From the NCBI RefSeq assembly GCF_000003815.2, contig NC_049979.1, positions 26,677,248 through 26,741,247 on the forward strand: 64,000 nucleotides of DNA, given 5' to 3'. The notes under the pieces are model-generated. The model did no database searches. It was not told the origin of the DNA and saw only the letters and a list, made by a program, of their open reading frames with translations. This document shows positions 12,236 through 23,018 of the stretch, piece by piece; within the stretch, counting starts at the first letter, position 1; every line of letters begins with the position of its first letter. A program made the position numbers and the translations under genes. This stretch comes from Branchiostoma floridae (taxonomy: Eukaryota; Chordata; Leptocardii; Amphioxiformes; Branchiostomatidae).

Positions 12236-13362
12236 ATCCACTATACCGTCTGACGCACCCCGCTGTCCAACAACGAATTCTCTACACGATTGTCCAACAA
12301 TCTCACCACACCGTCCACCGGTGCCGTTGTTCAACAGCGAGTACAATATACAACCATGTACTGCACCCCACCGTCCGACGGTGCCGCTGTCCAACAGCAA
12401 ATACAACATACAGTCATATACTGCACCACTCCCTCCAACGGTGCCGCTGTCCAACCGCAAATACCAGATACAACAAAGTACTGTACCACACCGTCCAACA
12501 GCGAATACAACATACAACCATGTACTTGTACTACACCGCCCAACGGTGCCGCTGTCCAACGGCGTATACAACATACAACCATGTATGTACCGTGCCACAC
12601 CGTCCGGCGGTGCCGCTGTCCAACAGCGAATACAACATACAACCATGTACTGTACTACACCGTCCGACGGAGTCCGCTGTCCAACAGCGAATACAACATA
12701 CAACCATGTATGTACTGTACCACACCGTCCTACAGTGCTGCTGTCCGACAGCGAATACAATATACAACCATGTACTGTACCACACCGTCCAACGGTGCCG
12801 CTGTCCAACAGGAAATACAACATACAGTCATATACTATACCACACCGTCCGGCGGCCACGCTGTCCGACAGCAAATGCAATATACAACAAAGTACTGTAC
12901 CACACCGTTCAACGGTGCCCGCTGTCTGACAGCAAATACAATATGCAACAATTATTGTACCAAACCGTCCGACGGTGCCGCTGTCCAACAGCAAATACAA
13001 CATACACGATGTATGTACTGTACCACACCGTCCAACGGTGCCCGCTGTCCGACAGCAAATACAATATGCAACAATTACTGTACCAAACCGTCCGACGGTG
13101 CCGCTGTCCAACAGCAAATACAATATACACAAATTACTATACCACACCGTCCGACGGTGCCGCTGTCCGACAGCCAATACAATATACAACAATTGCTGTA
13201 CCAAACCGTTCGACGGTGCCGCTGTCCGACAGCAAATACAATAAACACAAATTACTGTACCACACCGTCCGACGGTGCTGCTGTCCGACAGCGAATACAA
13301 TATACAACAATTACTTTATTACGTCATCCGACGGTGCCGTTGTCCGACAGCGAATTCTAACC
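12236..13362. repeat. Palindrome-rich minisatellite, ~60-bp unit, about 19 copies
   Basis: Each unit contains two self-complementary words, ACCGTCCGACGGT and GCTGTCCGACAGC or a variant, separated by an AATACAATATACA-type spacer. Unit length is mostly 60 bp (some 63-64), so long frames stay open in all three plus frames and one minus frame; the longest run to 418 and 366 codons. The encoded peptides are simple 20-residue repeats such as CRCPTANTTYNHVLYHT. These frames are best explained by the repeat period and not by genes. Units vary by point changes and the first few are the most divergent. Confidence 0.9.
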
Positions 13363-13460
13363 AATTAAAACATTAAATCGATCGACGATCCTCAGTCATA
13401 CAGAGTCAAAACCTAAAGTTTCCCCACAAAAGTTACGTCCTCGGTACTAAGAAATCAGAC

Positions 13461-13840
13461 CACTGCGCCCCGCTGATCAGCCTGACAGGAGCTGGGGAGG
13501 AGAGAATACCGGGTTAGTGCAAAACTGCGACCCACTCCGAAACTACGTCCCGCTGATCAGCCTGACAGGAGCTGGGGAGGAAAGAACGCCGGGTTAGTAA
13601 CGAACTGCGCCCCGCCAGTCCGCCTGACAGGAGCTGGGGAGGAGAGAACGCCGGGTTAGTGCCGAACTGCTCCCCGCTAGTCAGCCTGACAGGAGCTGTG
13701 GTGGAGAGAACGCCGGGTTAGTGCCGAACTGCTCCCCGCCAGTCAGCCTGACAGGAGCTGGGGAGGAGAGAACGCCGGTTTAGTGCAGACCTGCGACCCG
13801 CCCCGAACTGCGCCCCGCCGATCAGCATGACAGGAGCTGG
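13461..13840. repeat. Second minisatellite, ~62-bp unit, about 6 copies
   Basis: GC-rich units share GCCTGACAGGAGCTGGGGAG followed by GAGAACGCCGGGTTAGTGC. The sequence is unrelated to the preceding minisatellite, from which about 100 bp separate it. Confidence 0.9.
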
Positions 13841-14983
13841 TAAACTGGAAGAAGGGCACATCACATGTTACGTCATCGCGGCAAAAATTACTGAGAAAAC
13901 AGAAACATCACGAGTTCACGACGGTTAAAAGATCTCTTACTAGCGTACAGGCTGTCCGACAACCTGAAGTGCAAAAACAAACACTTTCAGAAAGGATATC
14001 ACAGTCAACTTGGAATCACCGCTGCAAATTGTTGACTACTGCCCGAGTAATGAAGTCTTTGAGCCTGGTCCAACCACTTTCCGGGCTGTTGACTGCTCCA
14101 CAGATTGCAGAAATGCTGGCCTAGCACAGAAAACCATGGCAAAATTGTACGGTAAAAACAGACAAGCAACACTGCTAAAACGAGAGCAGCCCAATCAGGC
14201 AACTCTACCCGAAACATGGCGCTTCGGCACACACAGAAAAAACACTGACCACCACTTTGACGACTGCCCAAAGTTTCCAAAAAATGGCTTAACTCACCCA
14301 CAGCGGTGTCAGTAATAAGTTTAACCACTACTGTCGTCAGGGGAGGAATGTCAGGTGCTCCTCCAGGCCCTCGGTGATCAGTTCAGTGTTGTTCTGCTCC
14401 ATTAGGCTCCTTGCGCGAGAAAACAAGGATTACGGCAGTCCTGGTGGTGATACAGCCTTGTCTGAATACCTAACTCATGCGAAAAAACAAACAAACAAGG
14501 AAATCACAATGCATCCGAAGCCAAATTAACCACGCTAAGTTGAATCAATCTCACCTGCGCACCCGAACACGTGCGCTCCACATACAGATGCAAATTCCAC
14601 TCATAAATGACACGAGTATCAGAAGGAACATTTGAAAACTCGAATATGCTCTAAAACACAAGCTGCACGCCTTAGGAAAGGTGAGCAAACAAATTCACAG
14701 AATAATAAAACGAAATTCAGACAGCAAAATGTCTCTGCACTGAGAACACTGTCCCGCCAAAGCGCGGGAAACAGACCGCCAAACGAAAATTCCAGAACAC
14801 GCCATAAGGCGGCAAGGCAATACTGCGTACCTTCTAGGTTAGGGACACTAACGCCAAAGGAAACTACTCAGTCCTTTGCTGCCGGCAAGATACGTTCCCA
14901 GAAGTAAAAGATGTCACCGGCTTGCACATGGCTGGTACCGCACTACAGGAGCTCTGCTTGGCAACGTCCTGTTCGTGCGGCTT
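13841..14983. other. No gene seen between the minisatellite and the second 102-bp repeat
   Basis: Only short, unsupported frames on both strands. No family similarity or splice-linked exon was recognised. Confidence 0.4.
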
Positions 14984-15085
14984 ATGATTCACTTGTGAAT
15001 AGAGGGGGAGTTATATCACATGTCATAAACTCACGCGAGTGGAGATCTCGCGAGAGTTCATTCCATTGTGATATCATTGGGAATC
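14984..15085. repeat. 102-bp direct repeat, copy 2
   Basis: Identical to 10867-10968 in the same orientation, 4117 bp away. The lack of any difference implies recent origin or gene-conversion-like homogenisation. Confidence 0.8.
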
Positions 15086-15098
15086 CTGTGCAAGTTGG

Positions 15099-15498
15099 TT
15101 AGGCCATATTGATTTGCTTATATGGATGGCATCCTTTGGGAATCCGAAAACTGATGCGAGCGTGCGAATAAAAAAAGTTTGGTAAAAAAAGTTCTTCATT
15201 ATGAACTCTAAGTGGTCAAAATGGTTGAACAAATGACAGAACACACAGAATATACTATATTAGTATACCAAACAATAGGTTCTTCATTTTTTTTACATCT
15301 TTTTTTACCCTTTAATGGTGTATGACATTAGTATACGTTTTCCGATTATTACTTTTTGCAATCCACGGCATCTATTTGCTTATTTTGAAGCTATTTTGTA
15401 CGATTTCGAGTATGGTTGAAAATTTTATTTTTGGAAACGGCCAAAAATTGATGCACGTGCGCGGATGTCATCCATATAATCAAATCAACATGGCCTTA
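15099..15498. mobile_element. MITE family A, full-length copy
   Basis: Begins TTAGGCCATATTGATTTG with TATGGATGGCATCC and ends GGATGTCATCCATATAAT, CAAATCAACATGGCCTTA. The terminal inverted repeats extend about 35 bp, and the GATGCGAGCGTGCG subterminal word is shared with other copies. No open frame of interest. Confidence 0.8.
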
Positions 15499-16149
15499 TG
15501 TCTTATCATACAAAGCGAGACAATACTGCGGTCGTCTCACCACCGGCGCAGTTTGGCATTATTTCAAGTAATTTCGCGGCCCCATTGGTAAATAGGTCGT
15601 CCTGACATAATTGTATAATTGGATGACTGATTGTCATAATTGTATACAACCTCCAGGGTGGTTAACGTTTCCGATGCGCAAGCTCGCAATAATATCAAGA
15701 CACCAACTGTTCGTAAGTAGAGGTAGATTTAGAATAGATATTAAACTCAAACTCACAAACTATTACTTTATGGGGAGGCACAGAGAAGGTATAAAAGGAG
15801 GAGTGGTCCGATCTGTGTCATTCTTGAGAAAGACATATTAAACTCGAAACCGGTAGAATACCGTCGTCTCTGAGCCGTCATTTTCCCAAGCTACGAATGA
15901 TGTAAAACTATTACTTTATCTATAAATCTCATTTTCGTTCTTTGTTAAGAATACAATCTATACCACTGTTTTATTTATTTATTTGTTTATTTTTTATTTA
16001 TTCAACATCAAAGTACAAACAGGACGGAGAGGTAATACACTCTAGCAGTACGCTAATATTCACATCACCTCTCAAAAAGAGATAACTGACAAGAACAAAT
16101 AAATGACAATATCAAAACAAACAGTTCACAGCTATTTACATATAAGTCA
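15499..16149. other. Intergenic with repeat debris
   Basis: No exon seen. The word CTCGAAACCGGTAGAATACC at about 15843-15862 follows TTGAGAAAGAC, a weak relative of the GAAAC stem-loop motif described elsewhere in this window. Confidence 0.3.
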
Positions 16150-16480
16150 GGTTACAAGGTAGTTGCAAAACGTTTCGTATGTACAATATATAACTGGGTT
16201 AACTGTAAGATACTGTAGTTTGTAGAATGTGACAGGAAAGGTAAACCCCTTGATAGTAGATGGATACGGACTGATTCGAATAAACTATTGAAGTCAAAAG
16301 TATTGCCTAGCAGGTTCTGTAGATTGCCAAAAAAACTAATTCTGTATTGTTGATATGTAAGGCAGTATAACAAAAAATGTACAACACTTTCACATTGACA
16401 CCCACAGTTACAGGCTGGACTAGAAGCTAAATTGCGGATAAATAAACTATGGTTCAGACTGCAGGTGCCGATGCGAAGTC
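16150..16480 (-). mobile_element. LINE polyprotein C-terminal zinc-knuckle fragment
   Basis: Minus-strand translation shows CNCGCQCESVVHFLLYCLTY, the Cys/His arrangement (C-x-C-G...E...H-x-LL-x-C) typical of the C-terminus of LINE polyproteins, followed by a QQYR helix. No intact frame extends upstream. Confidence 0.65.
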
Positions 16481-16599
16481 GTGTGAGGAGGGCGCAGGTG
16501 TATCGAGGACCGTAACTTAAATGTTTATTGATGGAGGGGCGTACTAATTTTACTAAATGTTTTTATACAGTGAAAAGTTAATTACGAACAGCAATGTCA

Positions 16600-16665
16600 A
16601 GACCATTCCAGTGTTATTTTGTTTGCAATTAGCCTTCGGGCATGAACTTGCAATAAAGTTCGTAA
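16600..16665 (+). mobile_element. LINE 3' UTR remnant
   Basis: TTAGCCTTCGGGCATGAACT followed by TGCAATAAAG parallels the LINE 3' end at 5575-5610. Only the terminal segment is recognisable. Confidence 0.45.
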
Positions 16666-17219
16666 ACTGATACTTAGAAATTCCGTAGCTTTTATTATTT
16701 CTTTGATGCCTTGGCAGATGCTATATAGACGAAAAACAGGCGGTGACCACAGCGCCATAACATGTCATGTGCCTTGTAGATTTAAGCTGTTTTTTTACTC
16801 GAAATTCAGTAGCTATAGCTAAGTTATTTTAGTCCCGATGATTTTATGCTTGAAGCTTGACTCCTGTGAGTAAGTCGCAATTCAGCTCACCAGCTGCAAC
16901 GTTTTACAAAAAGAAAATCATTCATTCATTCATAACCTAATTTGCTTTCTGGTAAAAAAATTCCTTAGAACATAACATGTGTTGCTGTTTACTCGCATGA
17001 CCCTAGCAAAACCTGCTGACCTTAGAATGTTTTGGTAGACCGCTAGCACTGGCAAGGGACAAAAAGATCGTTTAAAATTGAGTGATGAAAATGTTGTGGA
17101 ATAGTTTTCCAACATGTTCTACTTATTTCTTTTAAAGTAGAAAATTTTGCTTGTAACTGTCACAATAGGCAGGGTTACATGTGTGAACAGCTCATGTCAC
17201 ATTTTACATACAGGAAGGT

Positions 17220-17617
17220 TGCCTTGGGCCCTTTGGATGCAATTATATGAATGTCATCATCTGGGAACCACAAAAGTGATGCGAGCGTGTGAATGAAAAA
17301 AAAAAGTTTTTAAATAAATTAATGGTCGGGAAGCTTGAATAAATAAACAAAAGAGTATGGCGTACAAAACAACGTGTTCTTCATTTGTGTTCTTTAACAT
17401 CTTCTTTGACTTCTTTGAATGGACTTTGGCATTCTACGACATCGGCGTCCGTTTTCCGATCCTCCTTTTTTTACAAGTTTAAGTATATATTTACGCATTG
17501 CTGCAGCTTTGTATGAGTTACAGTATGGTGAAGAATTGCTTTGGGAAACGGACGAAAGTTGACTTGATGTTGAGTCATCCATGATATAATCTAATCAATA
17601 TTGACAACATTGCCTTA
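17220..17617. mobile_element. MITE family A copy just upstream of the pseudokinase gene
   Basis: The left part has GATGCGAGCGTGTGAATG; the interior has CATTCTACGACATCGGCGTC; the right end has GAGTCATCCATGATATAATC and TTGCCTTAGTG. Its right end lies 142 bp upstream of the first ATG of the kinase-like frame. Confidence 0.7.
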
Positions 17618-17758
17618 GTGTCGACATTGTTACACGTTGTTTTAACAAACAGTGCTGCCATGCGGTTTTCTTGCAAAAGACAGGCAGCGGAGTTTAACGG
17701 CCCCTGTAACCCGAATCTCCTAGTTAGCCAGGTCTATTATTTCCCCGTCTAATTCTGA

Positions 17759-18904
17759 ATGCCCGAAAAAGGGCGGAAAGCGTGTCATGTTTCCTTTATA
17801 GCGTTTCAACGACTAGCGTTATGTCAACACACGGCTTGTTGCGTCCCAAGAAAAACACTCGGACGTAAAACTTTCTACTCGCTTTATGACTGTTTTCCAA
17901 CCGATATGAAGGATATAGTAGGCGGTTATAGAATCTTGGATAAGCTGTCGCAAGGACACTTCGGTGCAGTGTTTACAGCAAGACACAAGGAATCGTCGAG
18001 AGCCTACGCCTTAAGACTTGTCGAGTGTGACACTCTCACAGGAGCTAAAGAGGCGGTGGGACATTTCAACAAACTGAAGGAACTCGACGACTATTGCACC
18101 GTCTTATCTTACGTCGACGCATTCACGGATATCCAAGACTTGAACGTCTACGTATGCGTCGTGACGCCGTTCGAAGATGGACCGACGCTGAACGACTACG
18201 TCCTTCAACACCAAGGCGTATCCGATGAAGAACTCGGAGTGTTGTTGTGTGATCTAAGCGAGGGTTTGGCTTTCTTACACAAAAACAACATAACCCATGG
18301 CGGCCTTACACCGAGTAACGTTCTTCTCTGGACGGACGACGTTTTGCTGACTCGTGCAAAGATAGCCGACTTTGGCATGGCCAGAGTGTGCGAACATCTC
18401 GAAGAATGGACCTACGGTGGAAACGTCTACAAGTATTTCGTTAAGAGGCAGCTTGGAGCGCAATATTTTCTCCCGCCCGAATGCTGGAGGGGGACAGAAG
18501 TGGAGTTGTTAGAGAGAGTGGACGTGTTCTCGTTGGGTGCTGTGATTTGCGCAACCCTGCTCCACACAAGTGTGAATGTACAAAATAGGAGAATTTTGGC
18601 GTGTTTTGTCTTGAGTGGGGAGGGGCACTTACCGTTATGGCACGATGGGGCAGCCGAAGTACTACAACTTCCAGAAACGCCCATAAACTCTCTACTGAGA
18701 AAAATGCTGAAGGCTGATCCGAAACAACGTCCTGACGCTAACGAGGTCTTACACGTCATATCCAAAGCTTTTGGCAAATCTACTACCAAGGCACCCAGAC
18801 GATATTTCAGGACAAGACGGCTTTGTTACGGATTCTTTGGAGTCGTCGCAGCGGCGTTTGCAGTTGGCATTGGTGCTTGGAACGCGGGGATGTTCGAGTT
18901 GTAA
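17759..18904 (+). CDS. PDIK1L/STK35-like pseudokinase with C-terminal membrane anchor
   Basis: A single-exon frame encodes 381 residues. Met50 (17906) is a likely alternative or true start, because the kinase fold begins at about residue 53. The glycine loop is present (QGHFGAVF, 65-72), as are the DFG motif (204-206) and the catalytic-loop Asn187. The VAIK lysine is Arg86 (YALR), and HRD is replaced by H180-G-G, with T184 in place of the usual Lys. Phosphotransfer should therefore be lost or strongly altered. LAFLHKNNI, the PPECW helix and DPKQRPDA near the C-lobe end resemble the PDIK1L/STK35 family. Residues ~355-374 form one hydrophobic Gly/Ala-rich segment preceded by RRYFRTRR, which predicts a tail-anchored protein with a cytosolic kinase-like domain. 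ATTAAA at about 19032 is a possible polyadenylation signal. The lack of introns suggests retroposition or a lineage-specific family. Confidence 0.85.
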   Translation: MPEKGRKACHVSFIAFQRLALCQHTACCVPRKTLGRKTFYSLYDCFPTDMKDIVGGYRILDKLSQGHFGAVFTARHKESSRAYALRLVECDTLTGAKEAVGHFNKLKELDDYCTVLSYVDAFTDIQDLNVYVCVVTPFEDGPTLNDYVLQHQGVSDEELGVLLCDLSEGLAFLHKNNITHGGLTPSNVLLWTDDVLLTRAKIADFGMARVCEHLEEWTYGGNVYKYFVKRQLGAQYFLPPECWRGTEVELLERVDVFSLGAVICATLLHTSVNVQNRRILACFVLSGEGHLPLWHDGAAEVLQLPETPINSLLRKMLKADPKQRPDANEVLHVISKAFGKSTTKAPRRYFRTRRLCYGFFGVVAAAFAVGIGAWNAGMFEL

Positions 18905-19347
18905 CAAGATTGTCACTGGAAAAGAGATGACATTGGACTTGCTAATGTAACGCACACAGCCTGTAGACGGAGCACATAACGAATATAATTGTACAGAGTT
19001 TTTGATAAAGTTGGGTCAATGGTCAAGTTTTATTAAACCAGACTATTCAGAAAAAAAGTCGTGCGTGTTGTGATTGTCAAATGCATGCTTGCATACGAGG
19101 TAAACCGCCTCATGGCATAACACAGCAGGTTTGTACTGAACAATCAATCAGATATTGAGCCACTCATAAAAGATGGACACCTGCTCTTTTAGATAAGTGT
19201 GGTGGGTTCTTGGCAGGATAACATCGCTGACTGGACGGGCCTCAGCCTACAGGAGAGGATAACCCTGGCTAGGGATAGAAGAACCTGGAGGCAACTCTCG
19301 ATCTTCATGTCTACCTTGATCCCCAACGACCTGGAGGTCAAGGGACT

Positions 19348-19383
19348 AGGTAGGTAGGTAGGTAGGTAGGTAGGTAGGTAGGT
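19348..19383. repeat. (TAGG)n microsatellite
   Basis: About nine near-perfect copies of the tetranucleotide TAGG. Confidence 0.9.
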
Positions 19384-20384
19384 GGGTTCTTTAACGTTGA
19401 GGTTAACGTCCTATCCAAGAGACGTCCTTGACTGCAGTTAAGAACTCATTTTTCCCCAAGTGGAGTATATAAAGAAAGCCATGTTAAGTGCCAGGATCTG
19501 AGCCAAACACCACAATGTTTTCTAATCATTTGCAATAAATATGTCTGTGCCCTATTGCATTTAATGTGGATACGCTTTTTGCCTTGCCGCCAGGCAAGGC
19601 TTTACGCCAGCTTTTTTCCATGGATCAATGGACGGACCTTTTAACCCAGCCCTTCCAAAGCCCCTTCCAAAGGCCCTTCCAAATCGCCTTTCTCATGGAC
19701 AAGTTTGACGGCTCAGGCAGACAATGGTACATCCCTGTTGAATTTTAAACCGTCCATTTTACGTATTTGTTTCTGTTTGCGGTCGGTTCTAAAAGCATTT
19801 AATATTTGGTTACATTGAATAAATGAAGCGTTTGTATGGTAAAATTCCAAATTCATTTGGAGTGACATAAAATCAAGTGCATTATCTCGCAACAAGAATT
19901 GCATTAGCTATTCATAAAGATGAAACAATTTCCAAATCAGGCTAATAAATTGTATGTGAATATATAAGTAGCCATGACGTCATCAAAACGTTGGAGAGGC
20001 CTTCCGAGACCGCAGCAAAACGCTAACGTGAGTTTAGGAGAGCGCCAGCTCAAAACGTCACACGAGAAGTCGCAATAGATAATATTTAGGATCATTTTGT
20101 TATATCGCTGTGGCTATTGACACACTGAGTGTGCCTATAGCCTAAACAGGCTATTGACACACCGAGATTCCAGCCAGCCAATCAGAGCTTGTAACATGCC
20201 TTTCCCGACATTATTTTGCCAGGCTCTCGTCTCATTACAAACTTTTCACATAAGTAACAGTTGTTTAGACATTTTTCGGAGGATTAGACATTAGAATCTT
20301 TGAATCTTGGAATGAACGGACGTATTCAAGTTATGCCTTAGATTTGGATACCTGTTAATACGAGGTGGTACTGGGAATGTTAGC

Positions 20385-20461
20385 ATGGCGTAGTGGTTAG
20401 CGTGAATAGTCGCCACACTGCCGACCCCGGTTCGAACCCGCCTAGTGAAAGTTTTTTTTTT
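20385..20461 (+). mobile_element. tRNA-like Pol III element (SINE head or tRNA pseudogene)
   Basis: An A-box-like TGGCGTAGTGGTTAGCG and a B-box GGTTCGAACCC are correctly spaced and a long T-run follows. The T stem and acceptor stem do not pair, so this is not a functional tRNA. Confidence 0.5.
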
Positions 20462-23018
20462 TCAATTGTCCTTTTACCTTTTTATAACATCCATTTGATA
20501 TAAGAATATTTTCGTCATGCGACCAGAACCATGAAAACCCACCTTTGGGACTTTTTGGTCTGCATTTTCAAGAGTGCATGTTTAGGTAACAGTTACGTTT
20601 ATTTTTTTCAGCCGCAGAATCCACCCGCTACGTTCTTATTTTGGACGGTACACTTATTATTTCTTTTAAATTGGACCAGGGACCCCTGAAATAATAAAAT
20701 GTGGGGTTTTCCAAGGATAAAAGCTCCTTGGGTTTTCTAACCATAATTCTGCGGTATTTTTGCTCAAAATTCACGCCGTCGAAGCATATATTTCCGCGCC
20801 GCTATGTCATCCAAACATATCGGTTGATCTCGCTATGACGCTACAAAGTTCTTTCAAAATAATGAAAGTAAAACAACAACTATAACTTCGCTTCACTTGT
20901 GATATCAGTTTTGAGGCCGCAAATTCTCCCTAACGGCAGGAATTCGTCGGCAAACACAGCTGAAAACGTGTTCCAACATGGTCACATGCGGTGTTTGCAT
21001 GGTACTAAATATAGTTAGCTCATTTGCATACTTGTGACTGGCTACATGCGGCCTATACCGTAAACACGTGCACGTGAAAAAGATCGTATTTTGGGTTGAT
21101 GATGGGCACAGAATGCCATTTGTATTTTCAGAGTGTTGCCTTTCAAATATAATCGTAAGATTTTCTCATTTTCGTGGTTTCTAGTGTCAAAATTTTAATA
21201 ATACGTATTTAGCAGACAAGCAAATTATCCTTACTGCACGCCAAGGCACAGCATTTTGCCTTGCCGGGCTTGAAGTGCCGACCTACCTTTTCCTGACGAT
21301 ATTCCTACCACGCGGCAAGGCACAGCTTTTTTAAAAAGATTTCTTGTTTGTGGGGTGGGGGTTTATGTCATACTAGATGCAAATTTTTGGAAAAAATGTG
21401 TCAAAAAGGACCCAGTACATCACCCCTGAAGTGGGCGTGATCATATTAAAAAAATTCATTTAACGCCCCTCTCTAACTTAGCCTAAATTTTAGGGGCAAA
21501 CCTCAAGATTTGCATTTTTACGTATGTCCTGGAGCAAATAAAAAGTGTAACATGTATATTTTGCTCACAGTTGGAATTGCACACTAACAGTCTCTCATAA
21601 AAACTAAATTTATATTCTTGCAATTTGCTAAGGTAACCATCAGTGTAACACAATGTAAATACAAGTCATTAGCATATGTAGAAAAAGATACTTTATTCAT
21701 AAAATTGTTATTTGCATGCATAAAAAGATGACTTATTTCTCACAAAAGATCAATTGTATTTTTTTCAGAAAAAACAACCACAAGCGCAATTAGAATTCTC
21801 TATGTTGATGTTAAAAATCTGTACACACTCTTTATAGATATATTTCTTTGGGCTGCAAATGAATTATTACAACCAGTCTGGAATATACAAATCTGATATG
21901 TATTTTCATAAATTTTTACCAGTAAAAGCAAAGAATCGAATACAACATATAATACTGCATATACTCTGATGTGGTCCAATGATTGATCAGCTTACAGAAG
22001 CTTCCTTACTGCTATGAGGAACAGCCTTTGTGATTGGACGAAAATTTTACTTGACATCTGTTTCAGGAAAGGATTGTCTGTCAACTTAAAAATTTTGGAC
22101 GGAACATGTTAAAATTGTATGTGACTTTTCTACCAAAATCTGTCTACGTTAAAGGAGGCATCATCCTATGTCATGGTCTCACACAGCAGTTTTCCAACTT
22201 GATAAAGCCAAATATAATAATACAATTAGCAGACACCATCTTATGGAACTGCATTAGGATACCACATGATGGCAATTTTTGTGAATTTTAAGCATTGCAG
22301 GTTTTGCTAGCTTTTCATACAGCATTCTTGACTACAGCATTCTTTCTTGTTTATTTCATGTCTTTGAAAGTTTGACTTATCTTGATAAATTCTACTTGAC
22401 CTTTAAAGGCCTTTTTTATGGGTTTTTAGAGGAAGTCATGGTTATATAACAACCCCTTTCCACTTAAGGCTGTGACCTCTGAGCGAACAAACATTGTTGC
22501 TGATTGCTCAACAAATTTTATCCATAAAAGAGGAACTGTAAAATATTTTGTATGCTTTTCATATTTTGCCAAATTATATCATATTATGCAGATTCCGATT
22601 CTAAAATTGAGGGTCATGAAAATTCAATTTGGTTGCCCAGTGTTCACCAATCTAGTGGAAAGGGGCCTTTGCAAAAAGTGTCATGAGGGCGTGCTTGTAA
22701 TGGCACAATACTGTTAAATGCGTATGGCACCAAAACACAACAGTTTCAGATTATAGTAGTTTTAGTCAATGAACAAAGACATTTGTAAAGAATAAAATAA
22801 CACAGGTTGAAATTAACTAGATGACCAAGTGGGAAGAATCAAGAACTAGAAAACAGTACAATTTGCAAGAATCAATATTCAATAAGATTGGTAGGGTATT
22901 GGTATATTTCATGTGCAAATGTCTTTGTTCATTGAATAATAACTATGATCATAACAGTTGTTTGGAACTGTTGAATTGGCAACATGAGCACTGCAAGCAC
23001 TGTAATGGAGAGTGTGAT

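Larger units (their letters stand above)
18905..23018. other. Intergenic between pseudokinase and annexin gene; repeats only
   Basis: No exon seen. It contains a (TAGG)n run, a tRNA-like Pol III promoter at about 20390, and GCCTTGCC/GGCAAGGC inverted words at 19580-19600 that recur near 21240-21330. TTTATT at about 22350 could be a minus-strand AATAAA for the annexin gene that ends at 23019. Confidence 0.4.

Noticed and set aside
12081-13368. Long open frames (up to 418 codons on the plus strand, 366 on the minus strand)
   Set aside because: They arise from the 60-bp tandem repeat, whose period is a multiple of three, and overlap on both strands with low-complexity repeat peptides. No start context or splice signals support a gene.
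20385-20461. Functional tRNA gene
   Set aside because: Promoter boxes are present, but the acceptor and T stems do not pair.
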